A stretch of DNA of 11,722 nucleotides, from the NCBI GenBank assembly GCA_026706505.1, contig JAPOYQ010000881.1:1-11722 (forward strand). The letters run 5' to 3'. The notes beneath the pieces are model-generated. The model saw only the letters and a program-made list of their open reading frames with translations, did not search any database and was not told the DNA's origin. Positions 1 through 6,664 of this stretch are shown one piece after another. The position numbers and the translations under genes were made by a program. Position 1 is the first letter of the stretch. The number at the start of each line of letters is the position of its first letter. This stretch comes from Gemmatimonadota bacterium. Its GTDB lineage: Bacteria; Latescibacterota; UBA2968; UBA8231.

Positions 1-851
1 GAATCCCTCCGCTCACTGGGCAAGGGGCCGATAGCTCCACTTGGCCGCCTAGGTGGTTTGGGCCTCTCCGACTCCCAGTCCAAGGTTCGTTCCAGAAAGG
101 TGTGATAATTGCCTACGCCAATGGCCTTCTCATCGACTAGGGGAATTTCTTGCAGGAAGTCGTAGTACTCCGGGGGGATTTCTCTGTTCTCGTGGCCGTT
201 GGCAAAGCGGTAATTCGTCGGATAGGAAATCATGAGTCTGGCCCACCCGTAGTTGAAGTAGGCCGTTGCATAGTCGATAAAACCCGGAGAGAGCGCGTAT
301 TTCTCGCGCCTCTCGGTCAGAAACTCGAACTGATCCTGTCGTCGCTGGTCTATCTGGTGCTTGAAATCTTCTACCTCCAGGTCCTCGTAGTCGAGGCGGA
401 AAGAGTAGAATTTCGGGAACCACTCGGCAATGAGACGGCTGTTGTCCGCGTTGGGACCGCTGAACGAGTAGGAAGGACCGAAAAAGCCCTCTTCCACGAC
501 TATGTGCAGACTATCGCCAGGTTCGACGAAGAAGATGAAGGGACTGTGATCAAAGAGGAAGTGTCCAATCCACTGCATCCATTTCGGCTGCCCGCCCTCG
601 TAATGCCCCCTAGTGAGGGCACCCCGGACGACGGGCAACTCGCAGGCAAAGCGGTTCAGGCTGTCGAGCACAACCCGCTCCTCAGCGTTTCCTATCGCCG
701 ACGGCGGCTGGTAGCTAAATGTGATCTCCCGCGAAATTGGATCCCGAATCTCGCCGGTGATGATCGCAACCGATGACTGGCTTTGAGCGCTGGCCAGACA
801 GCTCGACGCTATCAGCATGGCAATTAGAAGGTTGCAGTATGTATTCGTCAT
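1..851 (-). CDS. Exported TlpA-like thioredoxin paralog 1 (N-terminal 283 codons, cut by window edge)
   Basis: The frame is open from the ATG at 851 to the left edge with no stop, so the 3' end lies outside the window. The start has a GGAG ribosome site seven bases upstream and matches the start of the three paralogs. Residues 1-24 form a hydrophobic signal sequence ending in ASA, a likely signal peptidase I site; its n-region lacks Lys or Arg. Residues ~28-135 are a beta-rich domain like the one preceding thioredoxin folds in Bacteroidota (DUF4369 type): GEIRDP, then FFVEPGDSLH, then FSGPNADNS. A charged helical region follows (QRRQDQFEFL, YYDFLQEIPLVDEKAIG). It shares with paralog 2 an insert of about 20 residues (EGGQPKWMQW...) missing from paralogs 3 and 4. 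The thioredoxin domain expected at the C-terminus is not visible, so redox activity is inferred from the paralogs. Only 48 bases separate it from paralog 2, so they are probably co-transcribed. Confidence 0.85.
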   Translation of the reverse strand, partial: MTNTYCNLLIAMLIASSCLASAQSQSSVAIITGEIRDPISREITFSYQPPSAIGNAEERVVLDSLNRFACELPVVRGALTRGHYEGGQPKWMQWIGHFLFDHSPFIFFVEPGDSLHIVVEEGFFGPSYSFSGPNADNSRLIAEWFPKFYSFRLDYEDLEVEDFKHQIDQRRQDQFEFLTERREKYALSPGFIDYATAYFNYGWARLMISYPTNYRFANGHENREIPPEYYDFLQEIPLVDEKAIGVGNYHTFLERTLDWESERPKPPRRPSGAIGPLPSERRD

Positions 852-876
852 GAGCTTGCTCCATTCAGGTGCTGAT

Positions 877-889
877 CAAGAGACGCCTG
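877..889. repeat. Short conserved seam between paralogs 2 and 1
   Basis: The plus-strand 13-mer CAAGAGACGCCTG lies 10 bases beyond the stop of paralog 2 and 25 bases before the start of paralog 1. Near-identical copies occur at 6642-6654 and 8759-8771 at matching distances from paralog boundaries. This is read as the conserved flank of the duplicated gene unit. Function, if any, is unknown. Confidence 0.5.
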
Positions 890-899
890 CGCATATTGC

Positions 900-2927
900 T
901 CACAAACTCTTCTCGACCGTCGCTACAAACTGGTCTGTATCCCATATCCTAGGACACTCCACGATCAATCCTTGGGAGTCTACCAAGTAATACGAAGGAA
1001 TGCCGGTCACTTGGTAGGACTTGGCCACGTCCGAGCCAAAGCCGTCCGCCCGCACATGGATGCCTTTGAGCTCTTGTTTGTCAATCGCCTCTCGCCAAGC
1101 AGCATCGTCTGTGTCTATCGACACATTGAGGAAGACGACCGGCAGGGCCGCTGTCTTTTCCTTGATTTTGCGGAGATCAGGCAGGTCAATGAGACACGGC
1201 CCGCACCAACTCGCCCAGAAATCGATCAGCACTACCTGCCCCTTGAACTGGCTTAGCGATACGGGCTGACCGTCGAGGTCGTGGAGGGTGAAGTCGGGCG
1301 CGAGGTGCCCAGGTTGTAGCTTCAACTCCTTATGTAGAAACTCTCGGATGGCCTCGGTGTATTCCGGGTACGGGTTGCTCTGCTGAAAATCTTCCCACTT
1401 GCGATGAGCCAATGCAAAGGCTTCCCAGTCACTACCAAACCCCTCGATTACTTCTTGGGCCAGGAACCAGTAGAGCACTCTTCCTTCCAGTTTTTCCTTG
1501 GCCAAATCGTATCTTTTCGGAAAAAGATAGCTGTTCCGGCGTTCTTTATACTTATACACCGAGTCGAGCTGAGCTTGGACGGCATCCGACAGGCCCAAGC
1601 TCGCTAGATCGATTTTCTCGGACAGCCTGAGCGGTTCGCGGTGTTCGTATAGAGAGTCGAGTTCGGCCTGAGCCGCTGGCGACAGACCAACCGCTGACAG
1701 ATCGACCATTGCGGACAATTTCGGCTTCCAATTGAGAAACTCCATTTGTTCGTTTATAGGTAGGTAAAAAACCAACATCCCGTCCGTCGTATCCACCTTG
1801 GACGCATCTTCCTCACTTGAACTTATGCGAAAGCTTCTGCCACTCTTTTCAAAGAATGAGTCGAGTTGGGTCAGAGCCGCCTCCGATAGACCGAATCTCG
1901 ACAAATCGAACTCCACGGATAGCTTGGGCCGCCGACTGTCCTTTCCGTACGTAGAGTCGAGATGGGCCTGGGCCGGCGGCGACAAACCGACCGCTGACAG
2001 ATCGACCATCTGCGATAGCCTAGGCCACCTGTTCGCTTGGTACATGGAGTCGAGTTGAGCCTCGGTTTCCTCCGATAACTCCAAACCGGATAAGTCATAC
2101 AACTCGTACAGCCTAGATGGCTTAGGCGTCTCTTCCAATTCCCTGTCCACGGTCCGTACCAGAAAAGTGTGATAACTGCCCACTCCTATGGCTTTTTCGT
2201 CCACCAAGGGAACTTCCTGGAGAAAGTCGTAGTACTCCGAGGTGATATTTCTGTTCTTGCGGCCGTTGGCAAACCCGTAATTCTTCGGGTAGAAAATCAT
2301 CCTACTGGCCCACCCGTAATTGAAGTAGGCTGTCGCATAGTCGATAAATCCCGGAGAGAGTGCGTATTGCTCGCGCCTCTCGATCAGAAACTCAAACTGA
2401 TCCTGCCGCCGCTGGTCTATCTGGCGCTTGAAATCTTCCAACTCCAGGTCCTCGTAGTCGAGGCGAAAGGAGTAAAATTTCGGGAACCACTCGGCGATGA
2501 AACGGCTGTTGCCCGCGTTGGGGCCGCTGAACGCGTAAGAAGGACTGAAAAAGCCCTCTTCTACAGCCACGTGCAGGCTGTCGCCGGGCTCGACGAAGAA
2601 GATGAAGGGACTGTGATCAAAGAGGAAGGCTCCTAGCCACTGCACCCACTTCCATCTCGGCTGCCCGCCCTCGTAATGCCCTCTGACTAGGGTCCCTCGG
2701 ACGACAGGCAACTCGCAGGCGAAACGGTTCAGGCTGTCGAGCACGACGCGCTCCTCACCGCTGCCTATCGCCGACGGCGGCTGGTAGCTAAATGTGATTG
2801 CCCGCGCAGTTAGCTCCCGAATTTCGCCAGTGATGATCGCAACCGATGACTGGCCCTGAGTGCTGGCCAGACAAGCGCTTGACGCGATGAGTATGGCCAT
2901 TAGGACGCTACCGTATGTATTCGTCAT
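900..2927 (-). CDS. Exported thioredoxin (TlpA/ResA-like) paralog 2 with five-unit helical repeat insert
   Basis: This 675-residue protein is predicted to act in the periplasm or at the outer face of the inner membrane as a thiol-disulfide oxidoreductase. The ATG at 2927 is chosen over the in-frame ATG at 2957 because it has an AGGA site six bases upstream and matches the paralogs. Residues 1-24 are a signal sequence; Cys19 could alternatively be a weak lipobox. Residues ~28-145 resemble a DUF4369-type domain, and 165-262 are helical and charged. Residues 272-465 hold five repeats, with an acidic insert at 367-402. Residues 535-675 are a thioredoxin domain of the AhpC/TSA-Redoxin type: PDFTLHDLDGQPVSL, then the active site W574-CGPC-578, then the cis-proline P644 in TGIPSYYLVD. 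Relatives without the repeats are usually 450-500 residues, so the insert explains the length. It lies 126 bases downstream of the ABC permease and 48 bases upstream of paralog 1. The substrate is unknown. Confidence 0.88.
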   Translation of the reverse strand: MTNTYGSVLMAILIASSACLASTQGQSSVAIITGEIRELTARAITFSYQPPSAIGSGEERVVLDSLNRFACELPVVRGTLVRGHYEGGQPRWKWVQWLGAFLFDHSPFIFFVEPGDSLHVAVEEGFFSPSYAFSGPNAGNSRFIAEWFPKFYSFRLDYEDLELEDFKRQIDQRRQDQFEFLIERREQYALSPGFIDYATAYFNYGWASRMIFYPKNYGFANGRKNRNITSEYYDFLQEVPLVDEKAIGVGSYHTFLVRTVDRELEETPKPSRLYELYDLSGLELSEETEAQLDSMYQANRWPRLSQMVDLSAVGLSPPAQAHLDSTYGKDSRRPKLSVEFDLSRFGLSEAALTQLDSFFEKSGRSFRISSSEEDASKVDTTDGMLVFYLPINEQMEFLNWKPKLSAMVDLSAVGLSPAAQAELDSLYEHREPLRLSEKIDLASLGLSDAVQAQLDSVYKYKERRNSYLFPKRYDLAKEKLEGRVLYWFLAQEVIEGFGSDWEAFALAHRKWEDFQQSNPYPEYTEAIREFLHKELKLQPGHLAPDFTLHDLDGQPVSLSQFKGQVVLIDFWASWCGPCLIDLPDLRKIKEKTAALPVVFLNVSIDTDDAAWREAIDKQELKGIHVRADGFGSDVAKSYQVTGIPSYYLVDSQGLIVECPRIWDTDQFVATVEKSL
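1533..2114 (-). repeat. Five tandem ~31-residue coding repeats in paralog 2
   Basis: Units begin at residues 272, 303, 335, 403 and 434. The shared pattern is (R/K)LSxxxDLSxxGLSxxxQAxLDSxY followed by a charged tail ending in RP or similar. Units 1, 2, 4 and 5 are 31-32 residues. Unit 3 is followed by a 36-residue Ser/Glu/Asp-rich insert containing DTTDG and FYLP. Each unit probably forms one amphipathic helix (SxxAQAxLDSxY) joined by an LS-rich turn. No known repeat family was recognised. Confidence 0.8.
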
Positions 2928-2963
2928 GAGGCTTCCTGCAAAATTTAGGTTTAACAACTTTCA

Positions 2964-2994
2964 TTTATACGGATTGAACTGCAATTTCGTTCAA
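2964..2994 (-). promoter_or_regulatory. Weak candidate promoter for paralogs 2 and 1
   Basis: In the 126-base gap between permease and paralog 2, the minus strand reads TATAAA (2964-2969) preceded at 19 bases by TTGAAC (2989-2994). The spacing is long for a sigma-70 promoter and the -35 match is partial. TTGAAC and its mirror GTTCAA also form a short inverted repeat (2974-2979 / 2989-2994). No intrinsic terminator was found here, so read-through from the permease is equally possible. Confidence 0.3.
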
Positions 2995-3053
2995 GGTGGC
3001 GAGGGCTCCGATGAGTTTCATATTGTCCGCCAAACGAACGTTAGGAATGCTCT

Positions 3054-5105
3054 TCAATCGTCCTGCAGGGCCTCGAAGACGACGAGGTTGTTTTTCAGAA
3101 CCGCGCAGATATGATCGTCCGCCAAGATGAGGTTATTGGATTCGGGGGCAAATAAATAGGGGGTGGGAGTAGGGTCGTAATGCTTGTGAGTGCGTGAATC
3201 CTCAAAGTATAGTATCGCCCGCCAGGGCAGGGCACCGTAATCGGTCACGGAATATGCATCGAGCTTGGACCATCTCTGGACGTAGGCAATATCGCCGTGG
3301 ATGACCAGTCCAAGAGGGAAATATTTATCGGGAACGTATTCGACCTCCACTGGTTGACGCAGATCGCCCATGTCCAGCACGGCTAGCTCCTCGGGCCAGT
3401 GCCGCTGGACATACGCCTTGTCACCGTTCAGCGAGATGGGACCCAGACCCGGCGGTACGGCAATCTGGTGGATGTTCTCGCCGTAGGTTCCATACTGGCG
3501 CATCTCCAGTGATTCCGGCAACCTCCACCCCCGGCTGGACTCTTTCATCTCCAGTCGGAACGAGATCGAGTCCGACAGTGCTCCGGAAGCTAGCTGGTGA
3601 TGGAGTTTTTCGATGGATTCCTCGTACTGTTTGGAGGGTCCAAAGCGGCGCAGGGGCGTCCGGCTCAACTCTGCAGGGCGACGAGGATCAGTTAGATCGA
3701 GGACGACGAAATCGTGGCCCAAAGTCAGAAAGGCATGTGGGCCAGCCCAGCGCATCTCCCAGTTTTTGGGCCAGACGTGTTTAACCCGCTCTACTATCGG
3801 TAGCACGTGGACCGATTGAGGCAGACCGCCTTCCCGCACGTCGAAACTGTGCAGTTCGAGCGATTCGCTCCCAAGCAGACCAGCGTACAGATGTCCCTCC
3901 CATGCGGCCCACCCCACCAGCCTAGGAGTGTGCATCAACAAGGGGGAGGAACCCATCTCAATGGGATAGAGGAAGCGCTGTGCCCGCAGTTGGGGGCGCT
4001 CGGGCTGACTGAGATCGAATACGGCCACTCCCACACTGTCTTGCGCCTCGGCCGATCCCCAGACATAGGCAGTCGAACCGGACAGGGCCAGCCGCCAGAG
4101 CCGCCAACCTTCTATTTCCGTCCGGCCCCTTTCCTTTGGTGCCTGCCAGTCCGCCACATCCACTACGCTCACCCCCCGCTCCAGTAGCACCACCGCCAAC
4201 CGATCTTGCAGTGCCAAATCTACGACGGGCACCTCATAGGAGAGATGGCCCACCGACTCAACCAAGGCACGCTCAGGACGGGCCTTTATTTCTATTGACC
4301 CGATCGTAGTGACCCCAAAGCTCACCAAGAAAAGCGCGCCCACAGTCCACTGGAAATATCTACTCGCCAGCGCTCTGAACGCCCGACGGGCCCATAGCAG
4401 CACGCCGACTGCCAGTAGGGTGGCTACCGCGGCCCTAGCCAGCAGCAGTGATGGTTCGAAGGCCGGCCGCAGTATCCCGGCCTCCGATTCGAAATTAGTC
4501 TGGAAGACCAACTCGGTATAATACCAAGATATGGGTCCCCATGTGTTTAATACTATGTGTCCCCCAAAGAAGCAGCCGACCCAAACCACCATCGGGCCGA
4601 TCATTGCTGCTTTGATAGACGAGTCGCTAAAGATCGACGCCAGAAACACCGCAGTGTACAGGATCAGGTAGAAGAAAAACCACAACAGTAGGATGCGGCC
4701 GTACCCGACATCTACCAAGATCGCCTCCAGTTCCAGGTCAATCGGGTCCCAGAAAAAGCCCCACAAGAACGGGGGATTGTCCCCTTCCGACAGCCCGATG
4801 TACACTCCGGCCCAGTATGCTGCTAGTACAACCAGCAACCCGGTGGCTCCCACCACAAACTTCACCCCCAGCAACCGGCCTCGGTCCAACGGTCGGATAA
4901 ACAGGAAGGGCAACGTCCCCCGGCTCCGCTCACCGGCCACCGCGTCCATGCCTATCAGCACAGCGCCGAGCACGCCTACCAGATGGGATAAGAGATCCGA
5001 GTCGTCATAGTTCAGCCCGACGAATAGCCCCAAGCAGGCACCAATGGCGATTTTGTAGCTCGCCTCGCGCCCTTCTTTCCAGATCAACGCCCGTAGCGGA
5101 TTCAC
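3054..5105 (-). CDS. ABC-2 type permease fused to a C-terminal LVIVD-like propeller domain
   Basis: This 683-residue protein is the membrane subunit paired with the ATPase immediately upstream. The start is a GTG at 5105 inside a GTGA overlap with the ATPase stop, preceded by AAGGAGG at six bases. Seven membrane segments are seen at about 17-33, 38-56, 83-104, 137-158, 166-186, 219-239 and 251-271. The loop AGERSRGTLPFLFIRPLDRGR (57-77) is the typical ABC-2 cytoplasmic loop. Positive charges in loops 57-82 and 239-249 place the N-terminus inside and residues 272-683 outside. That tail has recurring blocks of the LVIVD type: SVVDVADWQAP (313-323), VAVFDLSQPERP (360-371), FVVLDLTDPRRP (466-477) and LAVLDMGDLRQP (574-585). 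ABC-2 permeases are usually 250-400 residues, so the tail is the oddity. The cargo is unknown; the propeller may bind a periplasmic partner or ligand. The ABC-2 call is firm, the propeller assignment rests on pattern only. Confidence 0.88.
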   Translation of the reverse strand: MNPLRALIWKEGREASYKIAIGACLGLFVGLNYDDSDLLSHLVGVLGAVLIGMDAVAGERSRGTLPFLFIRPLDRGRLLGVKFVVGATGLLVVLAAYWAGVYIGLSEGDNPPFLWGFFWDPIDLELEAILVDVGYGRILLLWFFFYLILYTAVFLASIFSDSSIKAAMIGPMVVWVGCFFGGHIVLNTWGPISWYYTELVFQTNFESEAGILRPAFEPSLLLARAAVATLLAVGVLLWARRAFRALASRYFQWTVGALFLVSFGVTTIGSIEIKARPERALVESVGHLSYEVPVVDLALQDRLAVVLLERGVSVVDVADWQAPKERGRTEIEGWRLWRLALSGSTAYVWGSAEAQDSVGVAVFDLSQPERPQLRAQRFLYPIEMGSSPLLMHTPRLVGWAAWEGHLYAGLLGSESLELHSFDVREGGLPQSVHVLPIVERVKHVWPKNWEMRWAGPHAFLTLGHDFVVLDLTDPRRPAELSRTPLRRFGPSKQYEESIEKLHHQLASGALSDSISFRLEMKESSRGWRLPESLEMRQYGTYGENIHQIAVPPGLGPISLNGDKAYVQRHWPEELAVLDMGDLRQPVEVEYVPDKYFPLGLVIHGDIAYVQRWSKLDAYSVTDYGALPWRAILYFEDSRTHKHYDPTPTPYLFAPESNNLILADDHICAVLKNNLVVFEALQDD

Positions 5106-6001
5106 GATTGGCCTCCTTCCGCGTCGTGGACGTGGGCGACGAAAGCATCCTCCAAGCTCAGATCCATCACGTCCGCAATCCGGCCGCCCTGTGCCTCTAT
5201 CTGGGCGGCTTGTTCTGCGCCGTACCCCACCACCGTCAACAGCCGCTGTGTTCCCTCTCCTCGCACCTCCCGCAAGCCGGAAATACCAGTCAATTCGCCC
5301 TCATCTTCCGCCAAGTGTACCACTACCCGCTTAGCCGACTGTTTCACCTCATCCACCGTCCCTTCCACTTGCAGCCGACCCGCCTCGACAATGGCCACCC
5401 GGTCGGCCACCCGCTCCACCTCATGCACCAGATGTGACGACAGAAAGACTGTGCGCCCCTCCTCTTGGAGTAGCCCGATGATGCTCTCGAGAAAGTCGCG
5501 CCGCACTACCACGTCCAGCCCCGAGGCCGGCTCGTCGAGGATCAGCAGTCGCGGCTCGTGCCCCAAGGCCAAAGCCAAGGCCAATTGGGCGTTCATGCCG
5601 CGAGAGAGATGCTTGACCTTCTGTTCCGGGTCCAAGCCAAAACGGTCGATGAAGCCCTCGACTTTGCTTTGGTTCCAAGTGTCGTAGAACTGGCCAGTGA
5701 ACCAGACTAAATCCCGCACCTTCATCCACCCGTACAGGATCGGATTCTCCGCTACGTACCCTACCTGCCGCCACAGCGCCAGCGAGTCCCGTCCTGGATC
5801 TAGCCCTAGCACCTCCACCTGCCCGGCCGTGGGTTGGAGCAGATTCATCAGTATGTTGATGGTCGTGGTCTTACCGGCTCCATTGCGCCCCAAAAAGCCG
5901 CAGACCGCACCGGCGTGCACTTCTATCTGGAGATCGTCCACAGCCGTGCGCTGGCCAAAGCGGTGGGTTAAACCGGCGATGGCGATCGCTGTATCCGTCA
6001 T
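5102..6001 (-). CDS. ABC transporter ATPase, YtrB/BcrA-like
   Basis: This 299-residue cytoplasmic subunit hydrolyses ATP to drive the neighbouring ABC-2 permease. Residues ~5-215 form the nucleotide-binding domain: Walker A GRNGAGKTT (38-46), signature LSRGM (132-136) in place of LSGGQ, Walker B LLILDEPASGLD (152-163) and the switch histidine H190 in LSSH. The Q-loop position reads GYVAEN, with Glu85 replacing the usual Gln; this substitution occurs in some BcrA/YtrB-type drug and envelope-stress ATPases. Residues ~216-299 form a C-terminal accessory domain of the kind common in this group. The ATG at 6001 overlaps the repressor stop by four bases (ATGA), and the stop overlaps the permease start (GTGA). 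The three genes therefore form one tightly coupled operon. Specificity cannot be read from the sequence; export or envelope maintenance is more likely than import, because no binding-protein gene is present. Confidence 0.93.
   Translation of the reverse strand: MTDTAIAIAGLTHRFGQRTAVDDLQIEVHAGAVCGFLGRNGAGKTTTINILMNLLQPTAGQVEVLGLDPGRDSLALWRQVGYVAENPILYGWMKVRDLVWFTGQFYDTWNQSKVEGFIDRFGLDPEQKVKHLSRGMNAQLALALALGHEPRLLILDEPASGLDVVVRRDFLESIIGLLQEEGRTVFLSSHLVHEVERVADRVAIVEAGRLQVEGTVDEVKQSAKRVVVHLAEDEGELTGISGLREVRGEGTQRLLTVVGYGAEQAAQIEAQGGRIADVMDLSLEDAFVAHVHDAEGGQS
5112..5118 (-). promoter_or_regulatory. Ribosome binding site deciding the permease GTG start
   Basis: AAGGAGG on the minus strand lies six bases before the GTG at 5105, inside the end of the ATPase gene. 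No ATG occurs nearby; the next Met is residue 53, within a membrane segment. This supports GTG and a translationally coupled operon. Confidence 0.75.
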
Positions 6002-6390
6002 ATCGATTCGCTTTCCTCTTTGCCGAACTGGTCCAGACGCTTCTGAAAGAGTTGCTGCATCTCCGCCGGACTCAGCCCTAGCTCAGTCCCCTGGACCAGA
6101 GCTTTATCGAGCATTTGCCGCACAATCTCGAATTTTTCCTCCTGACTCATGGTCACATCCTTTTCGGCCACATAAGTGCCCATGCCCCGCTTTTTGTAGA
6201 TCACCCCGTCGCGCTCTAATTCCAAATAGGCCCGCACCACGGTATTGGGATTGATCAAGTACTGCCTAGACAAGGCCCGCACCGAAGGCAGTTCGTCGTG
6301 CGGTTTGAGCAATTTGGTGGCGATCTGGTACTTCACCTGCTCAATGATCTGCAGGTAGATGGGCACCCCACTGGATGGATCTATGCGCAA
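5998..6390 (-). CDS. GntR-family transcriptional repressor, YtrA subfamily
   Basis: This 130-residue DNA-binding protein has an N-terminal winged helix-turn-helix: GVPIYLQIIEQVKYQIA (8-24), then LPSVRALSRQYLINPNTVVR with the recognition helix at about 44-57, then the wing KKRGMGTYV (66-74). The tail of about 55 residues is too short for the larger effector domains of FadR, HutC or MocR types, which fits YtrA. YtrA relatives usually repress their own operon, encoding an ABC transporter, and respond to cell-envelope stress. The start is TTG at 6390, supported by AAGGAG eight bases upstream; no ATG lies in frame nearby. It is first in the repressor-ATPase-permease operon. A perfect inverted repeat covering the predicted transcription start (6477-6508) is its probable operator. 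The inducer is unknown. Confidence 0.92.
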   Translation of the reverse strand: MRIDPSSGVPIYLQIIEQVKYQIATKLLKPHDELPSVRALSRQYLINPNTVVRAYLELERDGVIYKKRGMGTYVAEKDVTMSQEEKFEIVRQMLDKALVQGTELGLSPAEMQQLFQKRLDQFGKEESESI

Positions 6391-6398
6391 TGGCGACT

Positions 6399-6404
6399 CT
6401 CCTT
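6399..6404 (-). promoter_or_regulatory. Ribosome binding site deciding the TTG start of the GntR gene
   Basis: AAGGAG on the minus strand is eight bases before the TTG at 6390. The protein then begins MRIDPSSGVPIYLQI, the normal beginning of a YtrA-type regulator, so TTG is accepted as the start codon. Confidence 0.75.
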
Positions 6405-6411
6405 AGCTGTC

Positions 6412-6447
6412 CTACCCCTGCCTTGGGCGCCGGCTGTTGCGTTTCAT
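6412..6447 (-). CDS. Possible 11-residue leader peptide ahead of the GntR gene
   Basis: In the 5' leader of the ABC operon a short frame reads MKRNSRRPRQG then TAG. Its ATG has a full GAGGAGG four bases upstream, a stronger match than most genes in the window. It ends 21 bases before the TTG of the repressor. The peptide is very basic (five Arg or Lys in eleven). It could be a regulatory leader, a ribosome-loading device, or chance. There is no homology support and the size gives little statistical weight. Confidence 0.3.
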   Translation of the reverse strand: MKRNSRRPRQG

Positions 6448-6476
6448 AGTGCCTCCTCGTCGAGATTTTCTTGTAG

Positions 6477-6508
6477 TGTCAGTGTATCGCTATACCGATA
6501 CACTGACA
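6477..6508. promoter_or_regulatory. Inverted-repeat operator, likely bound by the GntR repressor
   Basis: A perfect 13-bp inverted repeat, TGTCAGTGTATCG (6477-6489) and CGATACACTGACA (6496-6508), is separated by six bases centred on TATA. It begins at the last base of the predicted -10 box and runs downstream over the expected transcription start. That is where a repressor would block RNA polymerase. GntR regulators bind palindromes of this kind as dimers. It could also fold as a stem at the 5' end of the mRNA. Confidence 0.75.
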
Positions 6509-6536
6509 TAATAAAACATCCTGTATGCTCAGGCAA
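6508..6536 (-). promoter_or_regulatory. Sigma-70-type promoter of the gntR-ABC operon
   Basis: The minus strand carries TTGCCT (6531-6536), a 17-base spacer, then TATTAT (6508-6513). Both hexamers are close to consensus with ideal spacing. Transcription would start about 6-8 bases on, near 6500-6502, inside the inverted repeat, leaving a leader of roughly 110 bases before the repressor TTG. Confidence 0.65.
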
Positions 6537-6553
6537 GTATTTTTTTAGCAGGC

Positions 6554-6588
6554 AAAAAAATGGGCCAGCGTTTTAATGCTGACCCATT
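6554..6588 (-). terminator. Intrinsic terminator after thioredoxin paralog 3
   Basis: Read on the minus strand, AATGGGTCAGC pairs with GCTGGCCCATT across a short A/T-rich loop, with one G-U wobble, and is followed directly by seven T residues (6554-6560). The stem is a better match on the minus strand than on the plus, where the same position is a C-A mismatch and the U-tract is poor. It lies about 76 bases beyond the paralog 3 stop and just upstream of the operon promoter, separating the two transcripts. Confidence 0.85.
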
Positions 6589-6641
6589 AATTGCAAAATA
6601 TTGTAGGCCGAGAAAGGCCGTGAGGGATTTGCCAGAGCTTA

Positions 6642-6654
6642 CAAGGGACGCCTG
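6642..6654. repeat. Short conserved seam downstream of paralog 3
   Basis: The plus-strand 13-mer CAAGGGACGCCTG is 10 bases beyond the paralog 3 stop, the same offset as the copy at 877-889 has from the paralog 2 stop. It marks a shared flank of the duplicated unit. Confidence 0.5.
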
Positions 6655-6664
6655 TTCAGCGTGC

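Noticed and set aside
150..776. 208-codon plus-strand open frame
   Set aside because: It lies antisense to thioredoxin paralog 1, whose frame has a signal sequence and clear paralogs. A similar antisense frame appears over paralog 2 at 2169-2636 only because the genes are similar.
1533..2114. CRISPR array or non-coding minisatellite
   Set aside because: The periodicity is in the protein sequence within an intact reading frame; the DNA units diverge and there are no unique spacers.
2928..2957. N-terminal extension of paralog 2 to the ATG at 2957
   Set aside because: The ATG at 2927 has a ribosome site and aligns with the starts of the three paralogs; the extra ten residues would spoil the signal sequence alignment.
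6477..6508. Inverted repeat as an insertion-sequence end or attachment site
   Set aside because: No transposase or integrase gene is nearby, and the position over a promoter start beside a GntR gene fits an operator better.
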